Virus record (IMG/VR): IMGVR_UViG_3300002145_000153
Location: 1-54,314 of that record
Length of the DNA: 54,314 nt
Source: a virus
Strand: one strand, 5' to 3'
Part shown: one piece after another, positions 5,836 to 13,083 of the stretch
Layout: each line of letters starts with the position of its first letter
Numbering within the stretch: the stretch's first letter is position 1
Translations under genes and position numbers: made by a program
The notes under the pieces: generated by a model
What the model was told of the DNA's origin: nothing
Databases searched by the model: none
Seen by the model: the letters and a program-made list of their open reading frames with translations, nothing else

Positions 5836-6249
5836 ATGAAAACATTGCAATTTAATCGCAACAGTTGGCACTTTAAATTAGTACATAAACTTTTTGGTTA
5901 TAGTGTTTATGATAATCAAGATATCTGTTCATACACAAGAGCAGTATTATTTTCTTTGTTTTTGGTAACTCTATTTGCAATTCTAATCGCATTTGGTGTC
6001 TTTCTAATTGGGGATTTTTTAGGATACCTTATTGCATCGATATTGAACTTTACTTTTATTGACCCTGAAGGTACTGCTAATGTAGTTATGATGGTACTTT
6101 TTATATCTTCAATAGTTGGAATTGGATATTCAATAGGTAAGTTTTCATCTAGAACTTTAGAAAAAGTATCTGATAGTTTTATTGCTGAATCCTACAAATC
6201 TTTTAAAGGAAAATATTGTGCGAAGATTGAATTCATTAACAAAGAATAA
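5836..6249 (+). CDS. Phage membrane protein, 137 aa
   Basis: Two strongly hydrophobic segments, at about residues 35-65 and 78-97, predict an inner-membrane protein. The N-terminus (FNRNSWHFKLVHKLFGY) is a conserved phage start I recall from several T4-like genomes. The function is unknown; its place among early genes suggests an effect on the host envelope. Confidence 0.75.
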   Translation: MKTLQFNRNSWHFKLVHKLFGYSVYDNQDICSYTRAVLFSLFLVTLFAILIAFGVFLIGDFLGYLIASILNFTFIDPEGTANVVMMVLFISSIVGIGYSIGKFSSRTLEKVSDSFIAESYKSFKGKYCAKIEFINKE

Positions 6250-6427
6250 GACTGAAAAAGTAAGATTTGATCCTCTCATGACAGTGCATCTCATTCTTTA
6301 TGCTAACTATGTAAAAACTCGAAAGTGGAGTAGTGGTTGTCCTTTTATTCTTGAAGATGGTTTTGAAACCATTCCAGGTATGATCGATCATAAAATTTCC
6401 ATGAGTATTCTCGAAAAATTTGCATAA
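6218..6427 (+). CDS. Hypothetical protein, 69 aa
   Basis: GTG at 6218 is chosen because AAAGGA lies 8 nt upstream; the frame overlaps the previous gene by 32 nt. The product contains a CPFILEDGFE stretch and no known motif. Its stop overlaps a late-promoter-like CATAAATA at 6423. Confidence 0.55.
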   Translation: MRRLNSLTKNKTEKVRFDPLMTVHLILYANYVKTRKWSSGCPFILEDGFETIPGMIDHKISMSILEKFA

Positions 6428-6433
6428 ATAATC

Positions 6434-6482
6434 TGTGTAGAAAAATAGATTTCTACACATAACCTATAGGAGTTATAGGAAC
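6434..6482 (+). promoter_or_regulatory. Structured leader of nadM: two hairpins, ribosome-binding site in the second loop
   Basis: Hairpin 1 is a perfect 10-bp stem (6434-6443 / 6450-6459) with loop AATAGA. Then come AACC and hairpin 2, CCTATA (6463-6468) paired with TATAGG (6474-6479), whose loop GGAGT is the ribosome-binding site. The leader of nadV at 7553 has the same architecture and the same AATAGA loop. I infer a shared cis-regulatory RNA, possibly sensing NAD or a precursor. Confidence 0.55.
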
Positions 6483-7511
6483 ATGAAACAATACGACATT
6501 CTTGTCTACATCGGAAGATTTCAACCAGTTCATAATGCTCACGTTGAAATCATCAAACGAGCACATTCTCTTGCTGAAAAAGTAGTAATTATTGTTGGTA
6601 GTGGGTGGCAACCACCTACATACAAAAATCCATGGTCTTCTAAAGAACGGCATAAAATGCTTTTGGATGTGATCCATAAAGTAGCAGACCCTAAAACTGT
6701 TACTATAGAACATAATCACGACACAATTTATAATGACGAGGCATGGGCTATTCGAGTTCAAAATATCGTAAAACAATACGAACAACAATACTCGTATAAA
6801 CTAAAAATTGGTATCATCGGTCACGATAAAGATGAAAGTACATTTTATCTAAAAATGTTTCCTCAGTGGGAACGTGTAGAAGTTGATTTGATTGAACCGT
6901 TAAACGCAACTGATATTCGTGATTTGTACTTCCGTGATGGAATGAATCTCAAGTTTATCGATAGTGTAGTTCCTGATACTACTAAACAATTTTTAGAAGA
7001 CTACTCAAAAAGTTCAACATATAAGCAAATTATTGCTGAGAGAAAGTTTATTGAACAATACAAAAAGCAGTTTAGCGGACTAGCATATCCTCCAGTATTT
7101 GTGACGGTAGATGCAGTTGTTATTCAAGCTGGTCACGTATTGATGGTGAAAAGAAAATCAGAGCCAGGAAAAGGTCTTTGGGCACTTCCAGGTGGATTTC
7201 TCAATGCAGCAACAGATAAGTCCATACAGAATGCAATGATCAGAGAACTGAGAGAAGAAACAGGTATCAAAGTTCCTGCTCCAGTTCTTGTAGGTAATAT
7301 TAAAGATGTACGTGTTTTCGATGCTATTGGTCGTAGCACTCGTGGCAGAACTATTACTCATGCTTTCAAAATTCAATTGCCTGCTGGTGGTGATTTACCA
7401 AAAGTTAAGGGTTCTGATGATGCAGAGAAAGCAATGTGGATGTCAAACATAGATTCTAGTTTCTGCTACGAGGATCACTATGAAATTATTCAATGGGCAA
7501 TAGGTGGATAG
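6483..7511 (+). CDS. nadM: Bifunctional NMN adenylyltransferase / Nudix hydrolase
   Basis: The N-terminal domain has GRFQPVHNAH (residues 11-20), the nucleotidyltransferase HxGH-type site that joins NMN and ATP into NAD+. The C-terminal domain carries a Nudix box, with LPGGF near 235 and RELREETG at 254-261, and would hydrolyse ADP-ribose or related compounds. The glutamate before the RE part is not at the canonical spacing. The 342-aa length fits NadM-Nudix fusions of phages and bacteria. With nadV next door it completes a two-step nicotinamide salvage route. Confidence 0.92.
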   Translation: MKQYDILVYIGRFQPVHNAHVEIIKRAHSLAEKVVIIVGSGWQPPTYKNPWSSKERHKMLLDVIHKVADPKTVTIEHNHDTIYNDEAWAIRVQNIVKQYEQQYSYKLKIGIIGHDKDESTFYLKMFPQWERVEVDLIEPLNATDIRDLYFRDGMNLKFIDSVVPDTTKQFLEDYSKSSTYKQIIAERKFIEQYKKQFSGLAYPPVFVTVDAVVIQAGHVLMVKRKSEPGKGLWALPGGFLNAATDKSIQNAMIRELREETGIKVPAPVLVGNIKDVRVFDAIGRSTRGRTITHAFKIQLPAGGDLPKVKGSDDAEKAMWMSNIDSSFCYEDHYEIIQWAIGG

Positions 7512-7514
7512 GGC

Positions 7515-7543
7515 TTGACATTTAGTTATAGTTGTGTTATTTT
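7515..7543 (+). promoter_or_regulatory. Promoter of nadV
   Basis: TTGACA at 7515-7520, a 17-nt spacer and a weak TATTTT at 7538-7543. It lies at the end of nadM, so nadV has a start of its own with the leader at 7553-7594. Confidence 0.6.
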
Positions 7544-7552
7544 ATATAAAAT

Positions 7553-7594
7553 CCTAACAATAGAGTTAGGTAATTAACCGTAAAGGAGCTTTAC
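7553..7594 (+). promoter_or_regulatory. Structured leader of nadV: two hairpins, ribosome-binding site in the second loop
   Basis: CCTAAC (7553-7558) pairs with GTTAGG (7565-7570) around loop AATAGA. AACC follows at 7576-7579. Then GTAAAG (7580-7585) pairs with CTTTAC (7589-7594) around GAG, hiding the AAGGAG ribosome-binding site directly before the ATG. This repeats the design of the nadM leader with different stem sequences. Confidence 0.6.
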
Positions 7595-8977
7595 ATGTCA
7601 ATAATTCTCAATACAGATAGTTACAAACTTTCCATGTATACGCAGTATCCTCCTGGTACTGAACATGTCTTTAGTTACATTGAATCTCGTGGAGGTGAAT
7701 ATGATCGAACCGTATTCTTCGGTCTACAAGCATTTATTAAAGAATACCTGCTAAAACCTATCACTCAAGCTGATATTGATGAAGCAGAAGAAATTATCAC
7801 TGCTCATGGTGAACCTTTTAATCGTGAAGGATGGGAATACATTCTTAATACTCATGGTGGAAAACTTCCACTATTGATTAACGCTGTGCCTGAAGGTACT
7901 GTGGTTCCTGCAAAGAATCTACTTGCTTATGTCTTTAATACGGATAAAAAGTGTTACTGGCTAACTACACATATAGAAACTGCTCTACTACGTGCGATCT
8001 GGTACCCCACTACTGTTGCAACTAATAGTTGGACGAGTAAAAAGATTATTAAACATTATCTGGAGAAGAATGGTGATCCTACTCTTATTGGCTTTAAATT
8101 GCATGATTTTGGCGCTCGTGGGGTTTCTTCTATGGAAAGCGCAGGGATTGGAGGCGCAGCACATCTCGTCAATTTTATGGGTACAGACACGATATCGGGG
8201 ATCCTATTTGCTCGCAAGTATTATGGGGCTGGTGTTTCTGGATTTAGCATTCCTGCTATGGAGCATTCTACAGTAACTTCTTGGGGGCGTGAAAATGAGA
8301 TTGAAGCTTATCGAAATATGGTACGCCAGTATGGCAAACCTGGATCTTTGCTTGCATGTGTTAGTGACAGTTACGACATCTTTGCTGCTTGTCATAAGTG
8401 GGGCACTGAATTAAAACAAGAAGTAATCGATTCTGGTGCCACTGTTGTAATTCGTCCTGATTCTGGTGATCCTGCAATTGTAGTTCCAGAATGTGCAAGG
8501 ATTCTTGATAGTCACTTCGGTCACATTGTTAATAGTAAAGGATACCGTGTACTGAATAATGTTCGTATTATTCAAGGTGATGGCATCGACCACGAAACAA
8601 TTAGAAAGATTCTATATCAACTTGACATTGCTGGTTATAGCGCTGATAATGTTGCTTTCGGGCAGGGTGGTGCACTGTTGCAACAACTAAACCGTGACAC
8701 TTGTAAATTTGCTATGAAATGTTCAGCGATCTACATTAATGGTGAATGGCGTGATGTATATAAAGACCCCATTACTGACATTGGTAAACGTAGCAAACGA
8801 GGTCTTATTGATCTGTACTTCAATAACAAAACTGGATCATTTGAAACACATAGAATGGAAAGTGTAAAATATACAAATTGCGATCTTGAAGTTGCAACAA
8901 GAGGATATTTTCTTAACGGTGAACTAATTCGTGATGCACACTTTGATGAAATTCGTAAACTTGCGGATCGTTTTTAA
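7595..8977 (+). CDS. nadV: Nicotinamide phosphoribosyltransferase
   Basis: It makes nicotinamide mononucleotide from nicotinamide and PRPP, the first step of a salvage route finished by NadM. The start MSIILNTDSYKLSMYTQYPP, the GARGVSSMESAGIGG stretch (about residues 172-186) and the phosphoribosyl-binding RPDSGDP (about 287-293) are typical of NAMPT/NadV. At 460 aa it is close to full length. I recall NadV in T4-like phages such as Vibrio phage KVP40. Its stop codon overlaps the next gene's ATG. Confidence 0.95.
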   Translation: MSIILNTDSYKLSMYTQYPPGTEHVFSYIESRGGEYDRTVFFGLQAFIKEYLLKPITQADIDEAEEIITAHGEPFNREGWEYILNTHGGKLPLLINAVPEGTVVPAKNLLAYVFNTDKKCYWLTTHIETALLRAIWYPTTVATNSWTSKKIIKHYLEKNGDPTLIGFKLHDFGARGVSSMESAGIGGAAHLVNFMGTDTISGILFARKYYGAGVSGFSIPAMEHSTVTSWGRENEIEAYRNMVRQYGKPGSLLACVSDSYDIFAACHKWGTELKQEVIDSGATVVIRPDSGDPAIVVPECARILDSHFGHIVNSKGYRVLNNVRIIQGDGIDHETIRKILYQLDIAGYSADNVAFGQGGALLQQLNRDTCKFAMKCSAIYINGEWRDVYKDPITDIGKRSKRGLIDLYFNNKTGSFETHRMESVKYTNCDLEVATRGYFLNGELIRDAHFDEIRKLADRF

Positions 8978-9432
8978 TGAATACAATTGATAACAAATGG
9001 GATTCTAGATTCATTGATCTAGCATATCATATAGCTCAGTGGTCCAAAGATCCCTCAACAAAAGTTGGTGCTGTTATTGTTGATGAACAAAGACGCATCA
9101 TCTCAACTGGCTACAACGGGTTTCCACAAAAATTACACGATTCACCAGAAAGATATCTAAACCGTGAACAAAAGTATGAGATGATTATCCATGGCGAAAT
9201 TAATGCTATTCTTTTTGCACAAAGACCTTTGCATGGGTGTACTCTATACACAGTACCACTTCTACCTTGCTCAAGATGTGCTGCTATAGTAATTCAATCG
9301 GGAATTAGTAGAGTATGCGCCCCTGAATATCTCGGAGAAAGATGGAAGCAATCTCTGGAACTTTCTAAAAATATGTTCAAAGAAGCAAATATAGAAGTTG
9401 TTGAGTTCAATACTTTAATGATGAGTAAATAA
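8977..9432 (+). CDS. dCMP deaminase family protein
   Basis: A zinc-dependent deaminase of 151 aa. HGEINAILF (about residues 71-79) gives the first zinc ligand and catalytic Glu, with Gly replacing Ala in H-[AG]-E. PCSRCA (about 95-100) gives the two Cys ligands. It probably converts dCMP to dUMP and so feeds the ThyX encoded at 33385. It overlaps nadV by 1 nt. Confidence 0.9.
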   Translation: MNTIDNKWDSRFIDLAYHIAQWSKDPSTKVGAVIVDEQRRIISTGYNGFPQKLHDSPERYLNREQKYEMIIHGEINAILFAQRPLHGCTLYTVPLLPCSRCAAIVIQSGISRVCAPEYLGERWKQSLELSKNMFKEANIEVVEFNTLMMSK

Positions 9433-9433
9433 T

Positions 9434-9796
9434 ATGAAACCTCTTCTGCACGCTAATATCAGTGTTAAAACACATGGTGGAAATGTTGATGATTATCTTC
9501 CAATTCATAACTTTATCGATTCTTCAAAAGTTGCCATGCCTGATATGCGTCATCGTGCCATACTACATTCAGCATTTGGATGTTTCCTAGTTGAACAAAT
9601 GTTTGGTACCTACATCGTCAACAGTGCAGGGAAAAAGATCAGTACTCGAGATATAGCCGAAGAACACATTCTTCAAGACTTAGGTTTCATACCTACTATG
9701 GAACACTATCTCAAAAATATGCAACTGCAACCTTGGATGTCAGGCACAGAAAAAGGTAAAATGAGAAAAACTAAACATATCTCATTGGAGGACTGA
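9434..9796 (+). CDS. Conserved phage protein, 120 aa
   Basis: It starts MKPLLHANISVKTHGG and continues with DYLPIHNFIDSSK and MRHRAILHSAFG, a pattern I recall from a widespread family of unknown function in phages and bacteria. The conserved histidines (H50, H55) hint at metal or phosphate binding. It overlaps the next ATG by one base, so it is in the same operon as the deaminase. Confidence 0.8.
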   Translation: MKPLLHANISVKTHGGNVDDYLPIHNFIDSSKVAMPDMRHRAILHSAFGCFLVEQMFGTYIVNSAGKKISTRDIAEEHILQDLGFIPTMEHYLKNMQLQPWMSGTEKGKMRKTKHISLED

Positions 9797-10099
9797 TGGA
9801 GCTTGAAAGAAAAATCAAACAAAAAGAATCATTGATTCAAAAGCATCAAAATGAACTTAAAAAACTTTTTGATTCTTGTACACATAAAACTACAGCAGAA
9901 AAAGTTATTATTTTTCTGGTAACTATAACGATACTGCCTATACTAATTATTGGGATGAATGTATCATTTGTGGTAAACAATTGGTTGTGGATTGGCTGGA
10001 TATAAGTACAATCAAATTGCTCCATTTTTTGAAAATTGTCCAGAAAACTGCAAACTACCAGAAGAATTTAAAAAGATTAAAAATGTTGTTGACAGCTAG
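9796..10099 (+). pseudogene. Zinc-binding CxxC protein with two frameshifts
   Basis: The frame at 9796 gives a plausible start (MELERKIKQKESLIQ, coiled coil) and then drifts into a false hydrophobic tail ending at 10005. Reading on in the +1 frame after the A-run at 9899-9903 gives SYYFSGNYNDTAYTNYWDEC and IICGK. A second shift at the A-run 9975-9977 restores GYKYNQIAPFFENCPENCKL to a TAG at 10097. Both shifts need one extra A. So the original protein was about 100 aa with a C-x2-C pair. It is either a real pseudogene or a case of homopolymer sequencing errors. Confidence 0.65.
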
Positions 10100-10117
10100 A
10101 TATAGCTGATATATAAT
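10089..10117 (+). promoter_or_regulatory. sigma70-type promoter of RNA element E
   Basis: TTGACA at 10089-10094, 17-nt spacer, TATAAT at 10112-10117. It would start transcription about 10 nt before the 5' stem of element E, with no gene in between. Confidence 0.85.
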
Positions 10118-10133
10118 AGTCATGTAGTTAATT

Positions 10134-10307
10134 AGGATGGATACAGCAAGAAATCAATTACTTAGAGAGTCGGTAGATGCAGGGTCCCTCTCTTGGATGT
10201 TTATTCCGACAAACAAAGGCGATAGTTATCTGTATGACAAAACAGAATATGGCAGTAGGCGATAATTGGTACTGCGAGAATAAATTAATGACCAGCCAAC
10301 CATCCTG
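10134..10307 (+). ncRNA. Y RNA-like structured RNA, element E (own promoter)
   Basis: AGGATGG (10134-10140) pairs with CCATCCT (10300-10306), and TACAGCAA follows the 5' strand. Inside are GTCGG/CCGAC enclosing a GAGAG/CTCTC region, and a GCAGTA/TACTGC hairpin. The 3' end of the closing stem runs into GTTTTTT, so the stem plus T-run could also terminate transcription. At 174 nt it is the longest copy. It sits 1.3 kb upstream of the Ro-like gene. Confidence 0.65.
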
Positions 10308-10333
10308 TTTTTTATATTTTTTATAGGTGATTA

Positions 10334-11305
10334 ATGAAGCGTAAAACAATAGCATTTCTTTGTGGTATGATTTTTGTATCAAATGTATATTCTCAGCAAT
10401 CAAGTGCAGTGAAAATTGATGGAAGTTCAACTGTTTTTCCCATTACAGAAGGTATTGCTGAAGAATTTCAAAAGCAAAAAAAGACTAGAGTAACTGTTGG
10501 AATTTCTGGAACAGGTGGGGGTTTCAAAAAGTTTTGTCGCGGTGAAATTGATATTCAAAATGCAAGTAGACCCATTCAAAAATCAGAAATGGATTTATGT
10601 GAAAAATCTGGGATTAAGTACTATGAGTTACCTGTAGCTTTTGATGCTTTAACAGTCGTGATTAATCCTAAAAATAATTTTGCAGGTACACTAACTGTTG
10701 AACAACTAAAACGCATGTGGGAACCTGCTGCACAAGGAAAAATTACTAATTGGAACCAAATTGATGAAAAGTTTCCAAATATTAAATTGAGTTTATTTGG
10801 AGCAGGTACTGATAGTGGTACATTTGATTATTTTACAGAAGCAATTGTTGGCAAATCAAAATCAAGTAGAGGAGACTTTACTGCATCTGAAGATGACAAT
10901 GTACTAGTTCAGGGTGTAAGTAGAAATTCAAATGCAATTGGGTATTTTGGTTATGCTTATTATATTGAAAATGCAGATAAGCTAAAAGCAGTTGCAATTG
11001 TTAATGCCAAAGGGCAAGCTGTTTTGCCAAGTGGCAAAACAGTAATGGATGGTAGCTATAATCCTCTTTCACGACCAATTTTCATCTATGTTTCTGAAAA
11101 AAGTCTTGAGAAGAGTGAGGTTAAAAACTTTGTTGAGTTTTATATGAAAAATGCAACAAAGATTGTGAAGGAAGTAAAATATGTTCCTTTTTCTGAATCA
11201 GTGTATAAAGGAAATATGGATCTGATTTCTAAAAAGAAAACTGGAACAGCATTCAATGGTCACAATAAAGTTGGAATTACTGTTGACGAGATGATGAAAA
11301 GGTAA
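10334..11305 (+). CDS. pstS: PstS-like periplasmic phosphate-binding protein
   Basis: A signal peptide (basic MKRK, hydrophobic core, cleavage near VYS-QQ at residue 21) sends it to the periplasm. The mature start has DGSSTVFPI and ISGTGGGFKKF, the phosphate-contact loops of PstS, and a GAGTDSGTFDYF loop near residue 155. It would bind phosphate for the host Pst ABC transporter, presumably to help under phosphate limitation. I recall pstS in marine T4-like phages. No pho box is evident upstream; the start follows a GGTG ribosome-binding site just after RNA element E. Confidence 0.92.
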   Translation: MKRKTIAFLCGMIFVSNVYSQQSSAVKIDGSSTVFPITEGIAEEFQKQKKTRVTVGISGTGGGFKKFCRGEIDIQNASRPIQKSEMDLCEKSGIKYYELPVAFDALTVVINPKNNFAGTLTVEQLKRMWEPAAQGKITNWNQIDEKFPNIKLSLFGAGTDSGTFDYFTEAIVGKSKSSRGDFTASEDDNVLVQGVSRNSNAIGYFGYAYYIENADKLKAVAIVNAKGQAVLPSGKTVMDGSYNPLSRPIFIYVSEKSLEKSEVKNFVEFYMKNATKIVKEVKYVPFSESVYKGNMDLISKKKTGTAFNGHNKVGITVDEMMKR

Positions 11306-11311
11306 TATAAT
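11283..11311 (+). promoter_or_regulatory. sigma70-type promoter of the Ro-like gene
   Basis: TTGACG at 11283-11288, 17-nt spacer, TATAAT at 11306-11311. It overlaps the pstS stop and predicts a start near 11318, at the very edge of RNA element F. Confidence 0.7.
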
Positions 11312-11319
11312 AGTAGTCT

Positions 11320-11378
11320 AGATTGAGTTCCGCAACCAAAAAAAATCAAACTGTAAATTTGACTAAAAGTTCAATCTG
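11320..11378 (+). ncRNA. Degenerate Y RNA-like element F in the Ro-like gene leader
   Basis: AGATTGA (11320-11326) pairs with TCAATCT (11371-11377) and is followed by a G, as in the other copies. The internal motif reads TTCCGCAA instead of TACAGCAA. The element would form the very 5' end of the Ro-like mRNA, 17 nt before its start codon. It may be a separate small RNA or an autoregulatory site. It is the weakest family member. Confidence 0.4.
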
Positions 11379-11395
11379 TTAAAAAGGTGATAATT

Positions 11396-12823
11396 ATGAA
11401 TAGTTTTGTAAATGCGATAGCGAATCAAACTCAACGCACCGCTAACGGTATGAAGGCTCGTAAGAGCACAGCTAGTGCTTGCGTAGATCTTTTCTTTAAG
11501 ATTGGTGCAATGCGTGGTAAAAATGTTGTCCCATCATTTGTTGCTGCATATGCAGAAAATGAGGAACTAGCTCTTCGTATTGTGCAATGGGTGAGAGATG
11601 TTCGTGGTGGAGCAGGAGAGCGTCAGATCTTCCGTGATATCATGCTGTGGCTAGAAAAGAATGATCCACTAAAGATTCCACTTTTTCTTAGAAAAATTCC
11701 AGAACTTGGTCGTTGGGATGATGCTTTAATCATTAGAAATGATCCATATCTAAAGGATCTTTCTTTCAGCATGATTGGTGAAGCCATTGCAAAGGGAGAT
11801 GGGCTAGCTGGCAAATGGATGCCTCGAAAAGGCGCTGTAGCCAATGAACTACGTGAATTCCTTGGAATGACTCCAAAGCAATACCGTAAGACTCTGGTCA
11901 ATCTAACCAAAGTTGTCGAGCAACAAATGTGTGCTCAGGATTGGGATAACATCAACTTCTCTCATGTTCCTTCACTAGCTCATGCTCGTTACAAGAAGGC
12001 GTTTGGTCGCCATACACCAAAGTATGGTGAGTATGTTCAAGCCCTTGTAAAGGGTGAGAAGGGTGTCAAAGTCAATGCTGGTGCTGTATATCCATATGAT
12101 GTTCTAAAGGGTCGTATTGCTCACTATGTTAACAGTAATTGGACTAAGACAGAACTTGATCTAATTCAAAAGCAATGGGAAGCTCTACCAGATTATATCG
12201 GTGATAAGAACGTTCTACCTCTTGTCGATGTATCTGGATCAATGACATGCTCAGCAGGCGGTCCGCTCTCAAAGAGCAAGCTATCTTGTCTAGAAGTTGC
12301 AGTATCTCTAGGTTTGTATTGCGCAGATAAGAACACTGGTAAGTTCAAAGATTTTTTTCTAACCTTTAGCTCAACACCAGAACTTCTGCATCTACGCGGA
12401 GATATTAACAAGAAGATTGATCAGATGGTTAAAAGTTCTTGGACTATGGGTACTAATCTTCATGCAGCATTTGAGAAGATTCTTACCACAGCAGTAAATG
12501 GTAAAGTACCACAGAGCGAAATGCCAGAAATGCTATTGATTTTTTCTGATATGCAGTTCAATCAATGTGCAAGATACGATGATTCTGCTATGGAGATGAT
12601 TGAGCGCAAGTATAAGAATGCAGGCTATGAGCTTCCAAAGATTGTTTTCTGGAATCTTAATGCAAACGATAATGTACCAGTAAGTTTTGATAAGCATGGT
12701 ACTGCGTTGGTGTCAGGTTTCAGTCCTGCAATTATGAAGGCATTGTTCTCGGGTAATATTGAGAGCTTTACACCAGAGTACATTATGCGTCAAGCAGTTT
12801 GTATTCCACGTTATGATGTTTAG
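11396..12823 (+). CDS. Ro60-like RNA-binding protein (helical repeats plus vWA domain)
   Basis: ATG at 11396 follows AAAGGTGATAATT. The first 270 residues are helical and include RIVQWVRDVRGGAGERQIF (about 63-81), like the TROVE/DUF2828 ring. From about residue 280 a von Willebrand A domain begins with the MIDAS motif DVSGSMTC, followed by TMGTNL and SDMQFNQ. Ro60 proteins bind Y RNAs and aberrant RNAs and, in bacteria, can tether exonucleases. TROVE or DUF2828 membership cannot be settled by eye, but the fold order is the same. RNA elements E and F lie just upstream, and four more lie in the tRNA clusters. Confidence 0.85.
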   Translation: MNSFVNAIANQTQRTANGMKARKSTASACVDLFFKIGAMRGKNVVPSFVAAYAENEELALRIVQWVRDVRGGAGERQIFRDIMLWLEKNDPLKIPLFLRKIPELGRWDDALIIRNDPYLKDLSFSMIGEAIAKGDGLAGKWMPRKGAVANELREFLGMTPKQYRKTLVNLTKVVEQQMCAQDWDNINFSHVPSLAHARYKKAFGRHTPKYGEYVQALVKGEKGVKVNAGAVYPYDVLKGRIAHYVNSNWTKTELDLIQKQWEALPDYIGDKNVLPLVDVSGSMTCSAGGPLSKSKLSCLEVAVSLGLYCADKNTGKFKDFFLTFSSTPELLHLRGDINKKIDQMVKSSWTMGTNLHAAFEKILTTAVNGKVPQSEMPEMLLIFSDMQFNQCARYDDSAMEMIERKYKNAGYELPKIVFWNLNANDNVPVSFDKHGTALVSGFSPAIMKALFSGNIESFTPEYIMRQAVCIPRYDV

Positions 12824-12832
12824 GGAGATTGA

Positions 12833-13003
12833 ATGAAAGCAACGAGTTCCTTTAAATTAGATCGCACTACAAAACGAGTTTTATCTCTAATGCCTGATAA
12901 AGAAAGACGCAATAGTTATAAAGCTCTGATGATCAAAGCTCAACTAATCTTTGAAGAAAATCAGAAACGAAATTTTCGAAAAGAAAAAGAAACAGAAGTG
13001 TAA
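12833..13003 (+). CDS. Small basic hypothetical protein, 56 aa
   Basis: ATG follows GGGAGATTGA 9 nt after the Ro-like stop, so it is in the same transcript. The product is basic and helical, with no cysteine and no membrane segment. The sequence LMPDKERRNSYKALMIKAQL could be a small ribbon or helix DNA/RNA-binding unit. It ends right before a strong terminator, so it closes the Ro operon. Confidence 0.7.
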   Translation: MKATSSFKLDRTTKRVLSLMPDKERRNSYKALMIKAQLIFEENQKRNFRKEKETEV

Positions 13004-13005
13004 CT

Positions 13006-13029
13006 AAAAGGCAGCGAAAGCTGCCTTTT
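13006..13029 (+). terminator. Intrinsic terminator after the Ro-like operon
   Basis: A perfect 10-bp stem AAAAGGCAGC / GCTGCCTTTT with a GAAA tetraloop (13016-13019) and a trailing T-stretch. It separates the Ro operon from DNA polymerase. Confidence 0.9.
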
Positions 13030-13083
13030 CTATTGATTGATGTTTTAAATAATGTTAAAATATAATTTTTACAAGAAAATATA

